Below, piece after piece: positions 9,282-17,688 of a DNA stretch of 32,737 bases. The stretch spans positions 1-32,737 of the forward strand of contig DROS01000075.1 of assembly GCA_011321815.1 (NCBI GenBank), given 5' to 3'. Within the stretch, counting starts at the first letter, position 1; each line of letters opens with the position of its first letter. The DNA is from Gammaproteobacteria bacterium (GTDB taxonomy: Bacteria > Pseudomonadota > Gammaproteobacteria > SZUA-152). A program made the translations under genes and the position numbers. Below the pieces are notes generated by a model. The model made no database searches. It was given only the letters and a program-made list of their open reading frames with translations, and had not been told where the DNA came from.

Positions 9282-9396
9282 TATCCTAAATCAATCCGTT
9301 GAATCCACTGCGAATGCCTATGGCACAGAATCTAAAAGATTTTTATCTTCAGCACTATAGTCGCTCTCGCTACGATCCAACCAATTAATTCAGGAT
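9282..9396. mobile_element. Small MITE-like element with imperfect inverted ends
   Basis: The left end, starting tcctaaatcaatccgttgaatc at 9282, and the reverse complement of the right end at 9372-9396, starting tcctgaattaattggttggatc, agree at about 18 of 25 positions. This gives a 115-bp unit with terminal inverted repeats. The right end also matches bases 6-28 of the window. It abuts the PII stop codon. There is no coding capacity. It could also be a long hairpin-forming repeat. Confidence 0.35.
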
Positions 9397-9722
9397 TATG
9401 CTTCACCGGGTTTGAATTCACTGCGCGTGCGAATCCGGAACAGTTTTTCAACCGGTAACACGGCAATAATCCCATCACCTTCCAGGCCGACATGTGCAGC
9501 CTCCATGATGGCCTCGGCAATTTCCTCTGCCTTGGATGCTTCGGTAAATATCTCAATACGTGCATGGGTCACCAGCCAGTCATTGCTGTAAAGGTCTGCA
9601 TATTCTCCATAACCCCTGACCTTGCTGATACTAAAACCATGTACACCGAGCTTTTGCAGTTTCTGTTCAACCTTTTCACAGGATTCACAGCGGACAATGG
9701 CCGTTACTTTTCTAAAATCCAT
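9396..9722 (-). CDS. PII-family protein of the metal-efflux-associated type, with CxxC
   Basis: The 108-aa product has the PII fold pattern: an N-terminal strand, KVRGYGEYADLYSNDW in the T-loop region with a Tyr at the usual modification site, GLEGDGIIAVLPVEKLFRIRT as the B-loop and C-terminal strand. Classical GlnB/GlnK proteins sense ATP/ADP and 2-oxoglutarate. A separate PII group is known to be encoded beside heavy-metal RND pumps, and this position, last gene of the cusCBA cluster, fits that group. The T-loop is shorter than in GlnB. Residues 12-15 form a CESC motif at the start of the first helix, which is not typical of nitrogen-sensing PII and could bind metal. The start is supported by a GGGGGTG stretch upstream. 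The ligand and partner are unknown. Confidence 0.8.
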   Translation of the reverse strand: MDFRKVTAIVRCESCEKVEQKLQKLGVHGFSISKVRGYGEYADLYSNDWLVTHARIEIFTEASKAEEIAEAIMEAAHVGLEGDGIIAVLPVEKLFRIRTRSEFKPGEA

Positions 9723-9791
9723 GAGTCACCCCCAAATACAGGGTGCAAGACAACCAAAAAATGCGTTGCCCCACACCCGGATTATATTGAG

Positions 9792-10280
9792 TTAATAATA
9801 AATTCCGGCTTTATGCTTTTGACCATCTTTGGTTTTAAAGAGAATCATCATCTGATGCTTTCCTTTATGACCCAGGTCATAACCAGCCATGTACCAGTCA
9901 CCCATTTTCATCACTTTTTTGGTTTCTTCTTTACCATTGGGATGCACTACTTTGGTATTCATGGTGATATCTCCCAATGCTTTTCCGTCTTTTTCCACCT
10001 TGATCATAAAGTCATGGCTGCCACCCATTTCCTTACCGGCTTTGGCTTTCATGATATGAAAGCTGACGTTATAACCATCGACTTCTTTTTCCACCAGAAA
10101 CATGCCGCCTTTTTTGTGGGACATACCCTTGTCATCGTGACCGGCTGAGCCATGATCATCATGTTTCATTCCATTCATGCTGCTGTGGTTGTCATCATGG
10201 CCATGGCCTTCTGATGCCTGGATAGTACCCATGGAAACCAACAAGGTGGCAAGAACCGGGATAAATGTAATTTTTTTCAT
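9792..10280 (-). CDS. His/Met-rich periplasmic protein of the Cus cluster
   Basis: The 162-aa product has a signal peptide ending at IQASEG. A His/Asp/Met-rich segment follows at about residues 24-58 (GHGHDDNHSSMNGMKHDDHG), which looks like a metal-binding leader. The remaining domain (about 60-162) is a beta-rich fold with FMIKVEKDGKALGDITM and GDWYMAGYDLGHKGKHQMMI. It resembles small periplasmic YtkA/FixH-like domains often found with copper efflux genes, though I cannot assign a named family with certainty. A CAGGAGA ribosome site lies upstream. It sits 79 bases after cusA and 69 before the PII gene, in the same direction. A likely role is binding or delivering copper or silver to the CusCBA pump. 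Confidence 0.7.
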   Translation of the reverse strand: MKKITFIPVLATLLVSMGTIQASEGHGHDDNHSSMNGMKHDDHGSAGHDDKGMSHKKGGMFLVEKEVDGYNVSFHIMKAKAGKEMGGSHDFMIKVEKDGKALGDITMNTKVVHPNGKEETKKVMKMGDWYMAGYDLGHKGKHQMMILFKTKDGQKHKAGIYY

Positions 10281-10359
10281 CTTTTTTTCTCCTGTTTATA
10301 TCGTTAAATAATTATTCAAAATGCGATAATCAAAGTTATGTTGCACACAGACTTAACGC

Positions 10360-13300
10360 TCAGGCCACATCACTTTTCGCCGTCTGTCGTCGCAATTGTC
10401 GTTCCTGGAGCTGCAATACCAGCCCATAGATCACGGGCAACACCAACAGACTTAAAATAGTGACGGTGGCCATCCCCCCCACCATGGGCGCAGCAATACG
10501 CTGCATAACACCAGAGCCGGTGCCACTGCCCCACATGATTGGCAGCAGGCCGGCGATGATGGCGGTAGCAGTCATCACAATGGGCCGCACACGTTCCGAG
10601 GTACCTGCATGCACCGCCTCCATGATTTCCATCGAACTCAGCTGGCCACCTTTTTCACGCCGTCGACGCGCGATTTCATGGTCAATAAAAGTCAGCACCA
10701 GCACGCCGATTTCTGCCGCCACACCTGCCAGGGCGATAAACCCCACGGCCACCGCCACCGACATATTGAACCCCAGCCAGTGGATCAGCCAAAAACCGCC
10801 GATCAATCCAAAGGGAATGGATAGCATGACGACCAGCGGCTCCACGACGTTGCGGAAATTGAAAAACAGCAGCAGGAAAATAACCAACAGTGTCACCGGC
10901 ACCACGATACGAAGACGCTCGGCGGCACGCTCCATGTATTCGAATTGCCCGGACCACACCAGGGTATAACCGGCCGGAATATTCACCTGAGCCTTCATCA
11001 CTTCCTTGGCGTCGGCGACATAACCACCGATATCTGAGGTTTTGATATCCACATACACCCAGGCATTGGGACGCGAATTTTCACTCTTGATGGCGGGCGG
11101 CCCACGCCGCAATTTCAGCTCAGCCACCAATGCCAGCGGGATCTGGGTTCCCGTCGGTGTGGGGATCAGCACCCGCTTCAATTGCTCCATGTTGTCACGC
11201 AGTTCACGCGGATAGCGCAGATTAACCGGATAACGTTCCAGCCCTTCCACGGTCTGTGTGATGTTCATGCCACCGATAGCGCTCTGAATAATGTCCTGCA
11301 CATCACCCACAGTAAGGCCATAACGCGATGCTGCGACACGGTCTATATCGAAATCCAGATAATAACCACCGGCCGCTTTGTCACCAAAGGCCGACAACGT
11401 ATCCGGCATGGTTTTCAAGGCCCGTTCAATGTCGCCAGCCACTGTTTCCAGCACATTAAGGTCCGGTCCGCTGACCTTGATACCAATCGGTGTTTTAATC
11501 CCGGTGGACAACATGTCAATGCGGGTCTTGATGGGCATCGTCCAGGCATTGGCGACACCCGGAAACTTGATGGCAGCATCCATTTCGTCCATCAGCTGTT
11601 TGGTGGTCTTGTCTGGGTCCGGCCAGTCGGCGCGGGGTTTAAGCCGTACCGTGGTTTCGATCATCGCCAGTGGCGCCGGATCGGTGGCAGTCTCAGCACG
11701 CCCGACCTTGCCAAATACCTGCTGCACCTCAGGGAAGGTGTAAAGAATTTTATCCGTCTGCTGCAATATCTCCTTGGCCTTGGTGATGGACAATCCCGGA
11801 TAGGTGGTCGGCATGTACAGGATATCGCCTTCGTCCAGCGGCGGCATGAACTCACTACCGAGGTTGTTCACCGGCCAAGCCGTTACCAGTAACAATGCCC
11901 CTGCCACAATCAGCGTTAACCAACGCCAGTGGATGGCCCCTTTCAGGACTGGCGCATGGATTGCGTGCAGAAAACGATTTACCGGATTCCTGGCCTCGGG
12001 CAGAATTCTGCCACGGATGAAATACCCCATTAATACCGGCACCAACGTAATCGCAAGAATCGCTGCCGCCGCCATGGCATAGGTTTTGGTAAACGCCAAA
12101 GGTGCGAACAAGCGACCTTCCTGGGCCTGAAGCGTAAACACCGGCAGGAAGGATACGGTGATGATCAACAATGAGAAAAACAGCGCAGGTCCCACCTCAC
12201 GCGATGCCGAAGCCACCGCTTCCCAGCGTTCGGGCAGGGTCAAGTCGCGTCCTTTTTTATTACCCGCCTGTTCCAGATGTTTATGCGCATTTTCGATCAT
12301 CACAATGGCGCCATCCACCATGGCGCCAATGGCGATGGCGATGCCGCCGAGCGACATGATGTTGGCATTGATACCCTGCCACTTCATAACAATAAACGCC
12401 ATCAGGATACCAATAGGCAAAGTAACAACGGCCACCAGTGCCGAGCGGGCATGCAACAGAAACAGAATACAGATAAGACTCACCACAATGGATTCTTCGA
12501 TGAGTTTCTCCACCAGATTGTCCACCGCACGCCCGATAAGATCACCACGGTCATAGACCGGTATAATCTCCACACCTTCCGGCAGGCCGGTCTTAAGCTC
12601 CTCCAGTTTTTCCCGCACGCGCTCAATAGTGGCCAGGGCATTTTCACCGAAGCGCATAATCACCACACCACCGACAACTTCACCTTCACCATTAAGCTCT
12701 GCCACACCACGTCGCAACTCAGGCCCAAGTTGAATATTGGCCACATCCATCAAACGTATCGGAGTACCATTGGCATCAACCCCCACCGGAATCACCTCCA
12801 GGTCTGCGATGGAGCGAATGTAGCCCTTGCCACGCACCATGTATTCGGTCTCGGCCATCTCCACCAGCTTACCGCCCACATCATTATTGGAACGCTGAAT
12901 GGCACGTTTCACCTTGGACAGCGGAATGCCGTAGGCCAACAAGGCATTGGGATCAACCTCTACCTGATACTGTTTGACATAACCACCTACCGAAGCCACT
13001 TCGGAAACACCTTGCACCGTCTGCAAGGGATAACGCAAATACCAGTCCTGCAAAGAACGCAGCTGTGCCAGATCATGTTTGCCTGTGCGATCCACCAGCG
13101 CATATTCATAAACCCAACCGACGCCGGTGGCATCCGGCCCCAGCGAAGGTGACAGCCCATTCGGCAACCGGGAGCTAACGTAATTTAGATACTCCAGAAC
13201 CCGCGAGCGGGCCCAGTACATATCCGTGCCATCTTCAAAAATAATATAGACAAAGGAAAAACCAAAGAAAGAATAACCACGCACCACCTTGGCATTGGGT

Positions 13301-13530
13301 ACCGCCAACATCGCTGTGGTCAATGGATAGGTCACCTGATCTTCCACCACCTGTGGCGCCTGTCCCGGATATTCGGTAAACACAATAACCTGAACATCGG
13401 AAAGATCCGGGATGGCATCCAATGGTGTGTTTTTAACCGCAAACACACCTGCCGCCACCACGATTACGGTGGCAATCAGTACCAGGAATTTATCACGCAA
13501 CGAGGCGTTAATAATGTTCTGAATCATCAT
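10360..13530 (-). CDS. cusA: Heavy-metal RND efflux pump, CusA type (Cu+/Ag+)
   Basis: This is the inner-membrane proton-driven subunit of a tripartite pump that moves metal from the periplasm or membrane to the outside. It is full length (1056 aa) with the usual 12-helix, two-large-loop plan. The helix 4 motif AIGAMVDGAIVMIEN (about residues 395-409) is of the Cu/Ag class, with Gly replacing the more common Ala after the Asp. The three methionines that bind Cu(I) in E. coli CusA (573, 623, 672) are all present: in ILYMP near 572, LAMIE near 622 and IDMLSTG near 672. Monovalent Cu/Ag is therefore the probable substrate. An AGGGG site favours translation from either of two adjacent ATGs (13530 or 13527). 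It starts six bases after the cusB stop. Confidence 0.95.
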   Translation of the reverse strand: MMIQNIINASLRDKFLVLIATVIVVAAGVFAVKNTPLDAIPDLSDVQVIVFTEYPGQAPQVVEDQVTYPLTTAMLAVPNAKVVRGYSFFGFSFVYIIFEDGTDMYWARSRVLEYLNYVSSRLPNGLSPSLGPDATGVGWVYEYALVDRTGKHDLAQLRSLQDWYLRYPLQTVQGVSEVASVGGYVKQYQVEVDPNALLAYGIPLSKVKRAIQRSNNDVGGKLVEMAETEYMVRGKGYIRSIADLEVIPVGVDANGTPIRLMDVANIQLGPELRRGVAELNGEGEVVGGVVIMRFGENALATIERVREKLEELKTGLPEGVEIIPVYDRGDLIGRAVDNLVEKLIEESIVVSLICILFLLHARSALVAVVTLPIGILMAFIVMKWQGINANIMSLGGIAIAIGAMVDGAIVMIENAHKHLEQAGNKKGRDLTLPERWEAVASASREVGPALFFSLLIITVSFLPVFTLQAQEGRLFAPLAFTKTYAMAAAAILAITLVPVLMGYFIRGRILPEARNPVNRFLHAIHAPVLKGAIHWRWLTLIVAGALLLVTAWPVNNLGSEFMPPLDEGDILYMPTTYPGLSITKAKEILQQTDKILYTFPEVQQVFGKVGRAETATDPAPLAMIETTVRLKPRADWPDPDKTTKQLMDEMDAAIKFPGVANAWTMPIKTRIDMLSTGIKTPIGIKVSGPDLNVLETVAGDIERALKTMPDTLSAFGDKAAGGYYLDFDIDRVAASRYGLTVGDVQDIIQSAIGGMNITQTVEGLERYPVNLRYPRELRDNMEQLKRVLIPTPTGTQIPLALVAELKLRRGPPAIKSENSRPNAWVYVDIKTSDIGGYVADAKEVMKAQVNIPAGYTLVWSGQFEYMERAAERLRIVVPVTLLVIFLLLFFNFRNVVEPLVVMLSIPFGLIGGFWLIHWLGFNMSVAVAVGFIALAGVAAEIGVLVLTFIDHEIARRRREKGGQLSSMEIMEAVHAGTSERVRPIVMTATAIIAGLLPIMWGSGTGSGVMQRIAAPMVGGMATVTILSLLVLPVIYGLVLQLQERQLRRQTAKSDVA

Positions 13531-13536
13531 ATGCCC

Positions 13537-15081
13537 CTATTTTACTTTTTCCGATGACAAGCCATCCGCCGATAGTTCATCCATACTCATGTCATCCATA
13601 CTCATGTCATCCATGCCCATGTCATCCATGTTCATGTCGTCCATAGTCATATCATCGGATGTGCTGTCAGCATTATTACCGCCCTGTTCTGCACTCAATG
13701 CTTCCATCATTTTTGCCGTTGCTTCACGCAATTTGGATTCGGAATCAATGAGGAACTGAGCCGAGGTCACAACTTCTTCGCCTGCTGCCAAACCTGACAG
13801 AATCTGGGTAACGCCATCCGTCGTGATGCCCAGCTTGACTTCACGTGGCTCAAACTTTCCGGCCCCACGCACCACGAATACCTGTTCACGCGTACCTGAA
13901 CGCACCACAGCCTCAGCAGGCACTACCACGGCATCAATCTGCCGACTCGCCGCAATGCTGACTTCGGCAAACATGTCGGGCTTCAATAACAACTCTTTGT
14001 TGTCAAAAACCAGGCGCACCCTGACCGTGCGAGTCCGGGCCTCGGCATAGGGATAAATATAAGCAAGACGGCCTAGAAAGGTTTTACCAGGCACACCGGT
14101 CAACGTCATCTCGACCTGGTCACCCACCGTAATCCAGGGCAACTCATATTCGTACACATCAACATACACCCACACCTTGGACAGGTCAGCCAACATATAT
14201 AACTCGGTTTTAGGCGTAACATACTGCCCTTCGCGCACACCAACCTTCATTGCAATACCGTTAAATGGTGAATGGATATGCAGATACTTATTGATCTCGT
14301 GTGTGCGCTCCAGCTCACGAATCTGATGTTCGGCAACATCCAGCAACTCCAAACGTTCGCGTGCGGTTTTTGCCAGATCAATAGCACCCTGGCGAATGTC
14401 GTCAAAGGGGCTGTTTTCCAAGACCTCTTTGTTTTTCAGCGCCAACAGATACTCTTCCTGACTGGCAACCAGTTGCGGTGCATAAATACTCAACAGAATG
14501 TCACCTTTTTTAACCGGTGACCCTGTTTTGTCAATACGTAATTCCTTAATCCAGCCTTCGGTCTTGGGATGCAGGCGGGACAGGCGTTCTTCGTTATATG
14601 CAACCCGGCCTACGGCACGGATATGCCGGCTCAAAGTACGTTGCTCCACAATGGCGGTACGCACGCCGATATTTTGTATGGTGACAGGATCAATTTTAAC
14701 CGTGCCCGCAGAGGCGTCACCCGCGTTATCATCGTCAGCATAAACCGGAATATAATCCATACCCATCTCATCCTGGGCAGGTACTGGCGAGGTAATCGCC
14801 GGGTTCATGGGATTCCGGTAAAACAGTACCTTGCGTTCCTTGGGTTTATCATCATCGGCATAGACCGGAATATAATCCATGCCCATTTCATCCTGAGCAG
14901 GCACCGGAGACGTAATCGCCGGGTTCATGGGGTTCCGGTAAAATAAGGGCTTGCGAGCCTGCTCAGTACTGCCGGTTACATCAACAGCGTCAGAAGCTGT
15001 ACGTGATGCCAACCAGTATCCACCACCAATGCCTGCGGCCAATGCGACCAATATTGCAACCGTTAAGGTTTGCTTGTTCAT
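13537..15081 (-). CDS. cusB: CusB-type periplasmic adaptor with doubled metal-binding domain and Met-rich tail
   Basis: This is the membrane-fusion subunit linking CusA to the outer-membrane channel. Residues 1-26 form an N-terminal signal/anchor. A heavy-metal-binding domain with core YRNPMNP and MGMDYIPVY then occurs twice, at residues 46-78 and 86-118. The two copies are identical in protein sequence. The barrel-sandwich and helical hairpin region follows (IGVRTAIVEQRTLSRHIRAVG onward), then beta-barrel and membrane-proximal domains. The C-terminus adds five consecutive DDMxM pentapeptides at residues 476-500, a likely metal-binding tail. E. coli CusB has neither the doubled domain nor this tail. 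GAGGTG precedes the ATG. The stop is six bases before cusA, so the two are co-transcribed. Confidence 0.93.
   Translation of the reverse strand: MNKQTLTVAILVALAAGIGGGYWLASRTASDAVDVTGSTEQARKPLFYRNPMNPAITSPVPAQDEMGMDYIPVYADDDKPKERKVLFYRNPMNPAITSPVPAQDEMGMDYIPVYADDDNAGDASAGTVKIDPVTIQNIGVRTAIVEQRTLSRHIRAVGRVAYNEERLSRLHPKTEGWIKELRIDKTGSPVKKGDILLSIYAPQLVASQEEYLLALKNKEVLENSPFDDIRQGAIDLAKTARERLELLDVAEHQIRELERTHEINKYLHIHSPFNGIAMKVGVREGQYVTPKTELYMLADLSKVWVYVDVYEYELPWITVGDQVEMTLTGVPGKTFLGRLAYIYPYAEARTRTVRVRLVFDNKELLLKPDMFAEVSIAASRQIDAVVVPAEAVVRSGTREQVFVVRGAGKFEPREVKLGITTDGVTQILSGLAAGEEVVTSAQFLIDSESKLREATAKMMEALSAEQGGNNADSTSDDMTMDDMNMDDMGMDDMSMDDMSMDELSADGLSSEKVK
13582..13656 (-). repeat. Five 15-bp tandem repeats encoding DDMxM
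   Basis: Near-identical 15-base units inside cusB encode five DDMxM pentapeptides with x = T, N, G, S, S. The last two units are nearly identical at DNA level, so copy number may vary between strains. Confidence 0.8.
14728..14946 (-). repeat. Tandem duplication of the CusB metal-binding domain
   Basis: Two 99-bp copies (14848-14946 and 14728-14826) start 120 bases apart. They encode the same 33 residues but differ at several synonymous positions, so the duplication is not recent and the protein sequence has been conserved. Confidence 0.8.
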
Positions 15082-15131
15082 GGGTTCACCTCAAAATTTT
15101 TCATGCAAATCTGTTAGCATTATTATTAACA

Positions 15132-16451
15132 CTAATTCCAGTTATTCTTTCCATTATCATCAAACAGATTTTGTTTTCCGGTGGCCGCTGTTAACCGTGC
15201 CAACGCCTGATTACCCTGGGACAAAGCCTTCCAGTAACGGGTCTCATAATTGAACAGGGTAATTTGCGCACGCACCAGATTGAGAAAATCCACTTTGTTC
15301 ACCTGATAAGCGGCCAACATGGAGGCAACAGTTTGCGCCGCCTGGGGGATGATACCCTGCTTGAACAGACTGGCCTGTTCACGGGATCGCTGGTAATCAG
15401 CCAGGGCACGTGATACCTCGGCAGCCACTTTGCTATGCGCATCATCCAGTTGATACTGATTTTGAAGCACTTGGGAAGTGCGTTGATCCACCGCCTTGTC
15501 TTGCCGTGCTCCGGCATAAATAGGCAGATTCATGCTGAACATTACAGAAAGAAAATCTGCACGACTGCTGCCATCCAGGTTTTCCCCGCCGCGATAACCA
15601 TACACAGCGCCTAACTTGAAATCGGGGGAATAGCTCTTCTTTGCCAAACTCAGACGGGCGCGGGCTGCATCAATCTTGCTTTGGCTGGCAGCCAGCACAG
15701 GGCGGGTTTTCCTGGCATGCGCCAGCAAACCTTTTTCGTCGGTGATTTCCACCAGCGTTTCCATTATGCGTTGAGGCAATTGCAACGGACTGTCTGTGGG
15801 CTCATCCAACAAGGCATTGAGTTGCGCCACCTGATTGCGCCGCAGGCCACGTAAATTGATGGTCTGATCATGCAGTTTGGACAATTCCAGTTGCGCAAGC
15901 AGAACATCCTGTTGCAATCCCTTGCCCACCTTGTATTTGGTTTGTGCAACATCGACAAACTGGCGCAGCAATTCCACATTGCGCGCCACTATCTCCAATG
16001 CACGGTCTGTGAAATACAAATTCCACCACACCGTTTTTACATCACGTACCAGCTTCAAACGTAGTTCTTCGACCTGCCAACGGGCCGCCGTACTTTCATG
16101 TACAGCAGCGGCTTCACGCAACGCCAGCTTTCCGGGGAATGGCAGCATCTGGCTGAACCCGACTTGCAGTTGCGTCATCCCCTCCTGGGTCAAGTCAAAA
16201 CTGTCCAGGGGCAAGTTCACCATATTCAGTGACAAGCGGGGGTCAGGCAACGAACCCTGCTGTGATGGAACCGCAGCAAGCGCCTCAGCCCGGGTTTTCA
16301 TCGCTGCCAGTCCGGGATTGTCAGCCAGGGCGATGGCAACAGCATCCTCCAACAACAGCTTTGGTTCCGGTGCTGCCAGCACAACGCTTGCATTGCCGAC
16401 GACAAACAAACCGCTGAGCATCACCAAAAAAAATAATTGCTTAAACTGCAT
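15132..16451 (-). CDS. cusC: CusC/TolC-like outer-membrane efflux channel
   Basis: This is the outer-membrane channel of the tripartite pump. The 439-aa product has a signal peptide ending near VVLAA and the two repeated helical outer-membrane-efflux segments (about residues 35-220 and 235-430). KTVWWNLYFTDRALEIV occurs in the first and DAHSKVAAEVSRALADYQRS in the second. No lipobox is visible, unlike E. coli CusC. The ATG at 16451 follows a GGAGGG site, so I prefer it to the upstream in-frame ATG at 16484. It lies 50 bases before cusB and about 195 bases after the Cys-rich small gene. The order channel-adaptor-pump is typical of Cus/Czc operons. Confidence 0.92.
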   Translation of the reverse strand: MQFKQLFFLVMLSGLFVVGNASVVLAAPEPKLLLEDAVAIALADNPGLAAMKTRAEALAAVPSQQGSLPDPRLSLNMVNLPLDSFDLTQEGMTQLQVGFSQMLPFPGKLALREAAAVHESTAARWQVEELRLKLVRDVKTVWWNLYFTDRALEIVARNVELLRQFVDVAQTKYKVGKGLQQDVLLAQLELSKLHDQTINLRGLRRNQVAQLNALLDEPTDSPLQLPQRIMETLVEITDEKGLLAHARKTRPVLAASQSKIDAARARLSLAKKSYSPDFKLGAVYGYRGGENLDGSSRADFLSVMFSMNLPIYAGARQDKAVDQRTSQVLQNQYQLDDAHSKVAAEVSRALADYQRSREQASLFKQGIIPQAAQTVASMLAAYQVNKVDFLNLVRAQITLFNYETRYWKALSQGNQALARLTAATGKQNLFDDNGKNNWN

Positions 16452-16529
16452 ACCACCCTCCTTCCATGCAATGGGCAGCACCAACAGGGTGTTGAAATAC
16501 TGCGACCGATCCTGAAAATAATTTAACGT

Positions 16530-16546
16530 CGGCCGCTTCCCGGCCG
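16530..16546. other. GC-rich hairpin in the gap before cusC
   Basis: cggccg (16530-16535) pairs with cggccg (16541-16546) across a five-base loop. It lies between the Cys-rich gene and cusC. There is no clear T-run in the minus direction, so it may be a weak attenuator or only a chance structure. Confidence 0.25.
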
Positions 16547-16646
16547 GGGGTTTTCAAGTGAGAAAGAATCATCAGATTCTCCTGAAATATTCATAACAAA
16601 TGCGCACAAACGCAACCATACAGGTAAATCCCGCAGGTCGAACAAA

Positions 16647-17036
16647 TCAGAAGTGACGTGGAGGCCGGTAATCCGGTAAAAGATCAGCGCTATGGATTGA
16701 GACGTCCGGGACAATAAGTTGAATCTGTGTACCCAGCTCAATGCGCTTCGATGTAATTTGAGGAATTCCCAGTGACAAGGGGCAACTGCTACAGTGACTG
16801 GCACCCAGACAATTGCTGCACTTTCCCTGTTTGTTACAGTCTTCACCCAACATTTGTGACACATCATTCTGATGGGATACATTGTCTTGGGCAATATCAC
16901 TTATGGCGGTAGTGACCATTACGTCCATCAGCAGCGCTGTCGAATCGTCGTTGGGCATAGCAAACAACGGCTGTACAGGCGACAGCACAATTGCGATGAT
17001 TAACAACAGACGGAGGTGTTGGGTAAGGGTAGCCAT
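16647..17036 (-). CDS. Small Cys-rich periplasmic protein upstream of cusCBA
   Basis: The 129-aa product has a signal peptide (LRLLLIIAIVLSPVQPLFA). A central cysteine cluster, CNKQGKCSNCLGASHCSSC, holds five cysteines in CxxC-type spacing, and the C-terminus is LLPDYRPPRHF. Small proteins of this plan, with Cys in the middle and a Pro/Arg-rich end, are common just upstream of Cus/Czc operons and are usually annotated as unknown or DUF2946-like. A role in metal binding or sensing in the periplasm is an inference from cysteines and position. I use the ATG at 17036 because it directly precedes the signal peptide and lies downstream of the promoter at 17048-17077. A longer frame from 17111 would start upstream of that promoter. 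Confidence 0.65.
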   Translation of the reverse strand: MATLTQHLRLLLIIAIVLSPVQPLFAMPNDDSTALLMDVMVTTAISDIAQDNVSHQNDVSQMLGEDCNKQGKCSNCLGASHCSSCPLSLGIPQITSKRIELGTQIQLIVPDVSIHSADLLPDYRPPRHF

Positions 17037-17047
17037 AACAGGTTCAA

Positions 17048-17077
17048 AGTGTAGGTGCCAATAAGTGATTTTGTCAA
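17048..17077 (-). promoter_or_regulatory. Probable sigma-70 promoter of the Cys-rich/cusCBA operon
   Basis: On the minus strand a TTGACA -35 box (17072-17077) and a TACACT -10 box (17048-17053) are 18 bases apart. The expected transcript start would be only a few bases before the ATG at 17036, giving a very short leader. I see no MerR-type dyad in the spacer. Confidence 0.45.
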
Positions 17078-17176
17078 CAATTGTCCATAATTGAATGCCG
17101 TATACACGCACTCGGTACCGTCCCGGTTCGACCTGACAACAGGGTATTAAAATTCCCCTGCGCTATGTGCACCTGT

Positions 17177-17209
17177 GATGCACTACATGCATCATTTTGA
17201 CGATATAAT
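17177..17209 (+). promoter_or_regulatory. Inverted repeat next to a TATAAT box before the cytochrome genes
   Basis: gatgca (17177-17182) and tgcatc (17188-17193) form a perfect 6-5-6 inverted repeat. A TATAAT box at 17204-17209 follows, about 50 bases before the first cytochrome gene. There is no good -35 box at normal spacing, so an activator bound at the repeat would make sense. Confidence 0.35.
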
Positions 17210-17260
17210 GCCGTATGATAACACCGATAACCCCATTTTTTTTAACATTACAAAAAGGTA

Positions 17261-17662
17261 ATGATGATGAAATTCCGTTTTTTGTTTTTTAGCCTGTTTG
17301 TACAATCCATTTTAGTACTGGCGCCACTGTCAACTGTTACCGCTGCGGGCAAATATACCGTCGACAATCCACCGAAGGTACCGTACAAATATGCGCTGGG
17401 CATGGAAAAGTTCAGAGACCTGTGTTCCCGGTGTCATGGAAAATGGGGTAACGGCACTACCCAGGGCCCACCGCTGATGCACGGGTTTTACAAGCCCTCG
17501 CATCATGGTGATCCCGCATTTTACCGGGCCGTGCTTAATGGCGTGCAAGCCCACCACTGGCGCTTTGGAAATATGCCTCCGGTACCCGGCGCAACCCGAA
17601 AAGATGTTGACCTGCTCTTGCCTTTTATTCGCTGGTTACAGCGCGAAAACGGCATTTATTAA
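17261..17662 (+). CDS. Periplasmic monoheme cytochrome c
   Basis: This small class I-type cytochrome c probably carries electrons in the periplasm. The 133-aa product has a signal peptide ending near TVTAA, a CSRCH heme site at residues 55-59 and a likely axial methionine (M105) in FGNMPPVPG. It is clearly paralogous to the lipoprotein cytochrome at 19362-19760: both share GPPL, HH-D, NGV and HHW-FG-MPP in the same order. It heads a plus-strand group with a second cytochrome 26 bases downstream and a TVP38-type membrane protein. An AAAAGG site precedes the start. The redox partner is unknown. The shared neighbourhood suggests the FAD oxidoreductase or a membrane oxidase elsewhere. Confidence 0.88.
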   Translation: MMMKFRFLFFSLFVQSILVLAPLSTVTAAGKYTVDNPPKVPYKYALGMEKFRDLCSRCHGKWGNGTTQGPPLMHGFYKPSHHGDPAFYRAVLNGVQAHHWRFGNMPPVPGATRKDVDLLLPFIRWLQRENGIY

Positions 17663-17688
17663 TCGCATTGCACAGGGAAACTTCGCCC

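Noticed and set aside
9492-10148. 218-codon plus-strand frame across the PII and His/Met-rich genes
   Set aside because: Both minus-strand genes have ribosome sites and recognisable products; the plus frame runs antisense through both and the gap between them.
12277-13152. Long antisense open frame (291 codons) opposite cusA, and a 236-codon one at 11182-11892
   Set aside because: Both lie wholly opposite the well-supported cusA gene, have no ribosome site and give low-complexity His/Gln-rich products; they are shadows of cusA codon usage.
13582-13656. 15-base repeats considered as a CRISPR or satellite array
   Set aside because: They are in frame inside cusB with no spacers and encode DDMxM peptides.
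17037-17111. Upstream start (17111) for the Cys-rich small gene
   Set aside because: It would lie upstream of the best promoter and put about 25 extra residues before a good signal peptide.
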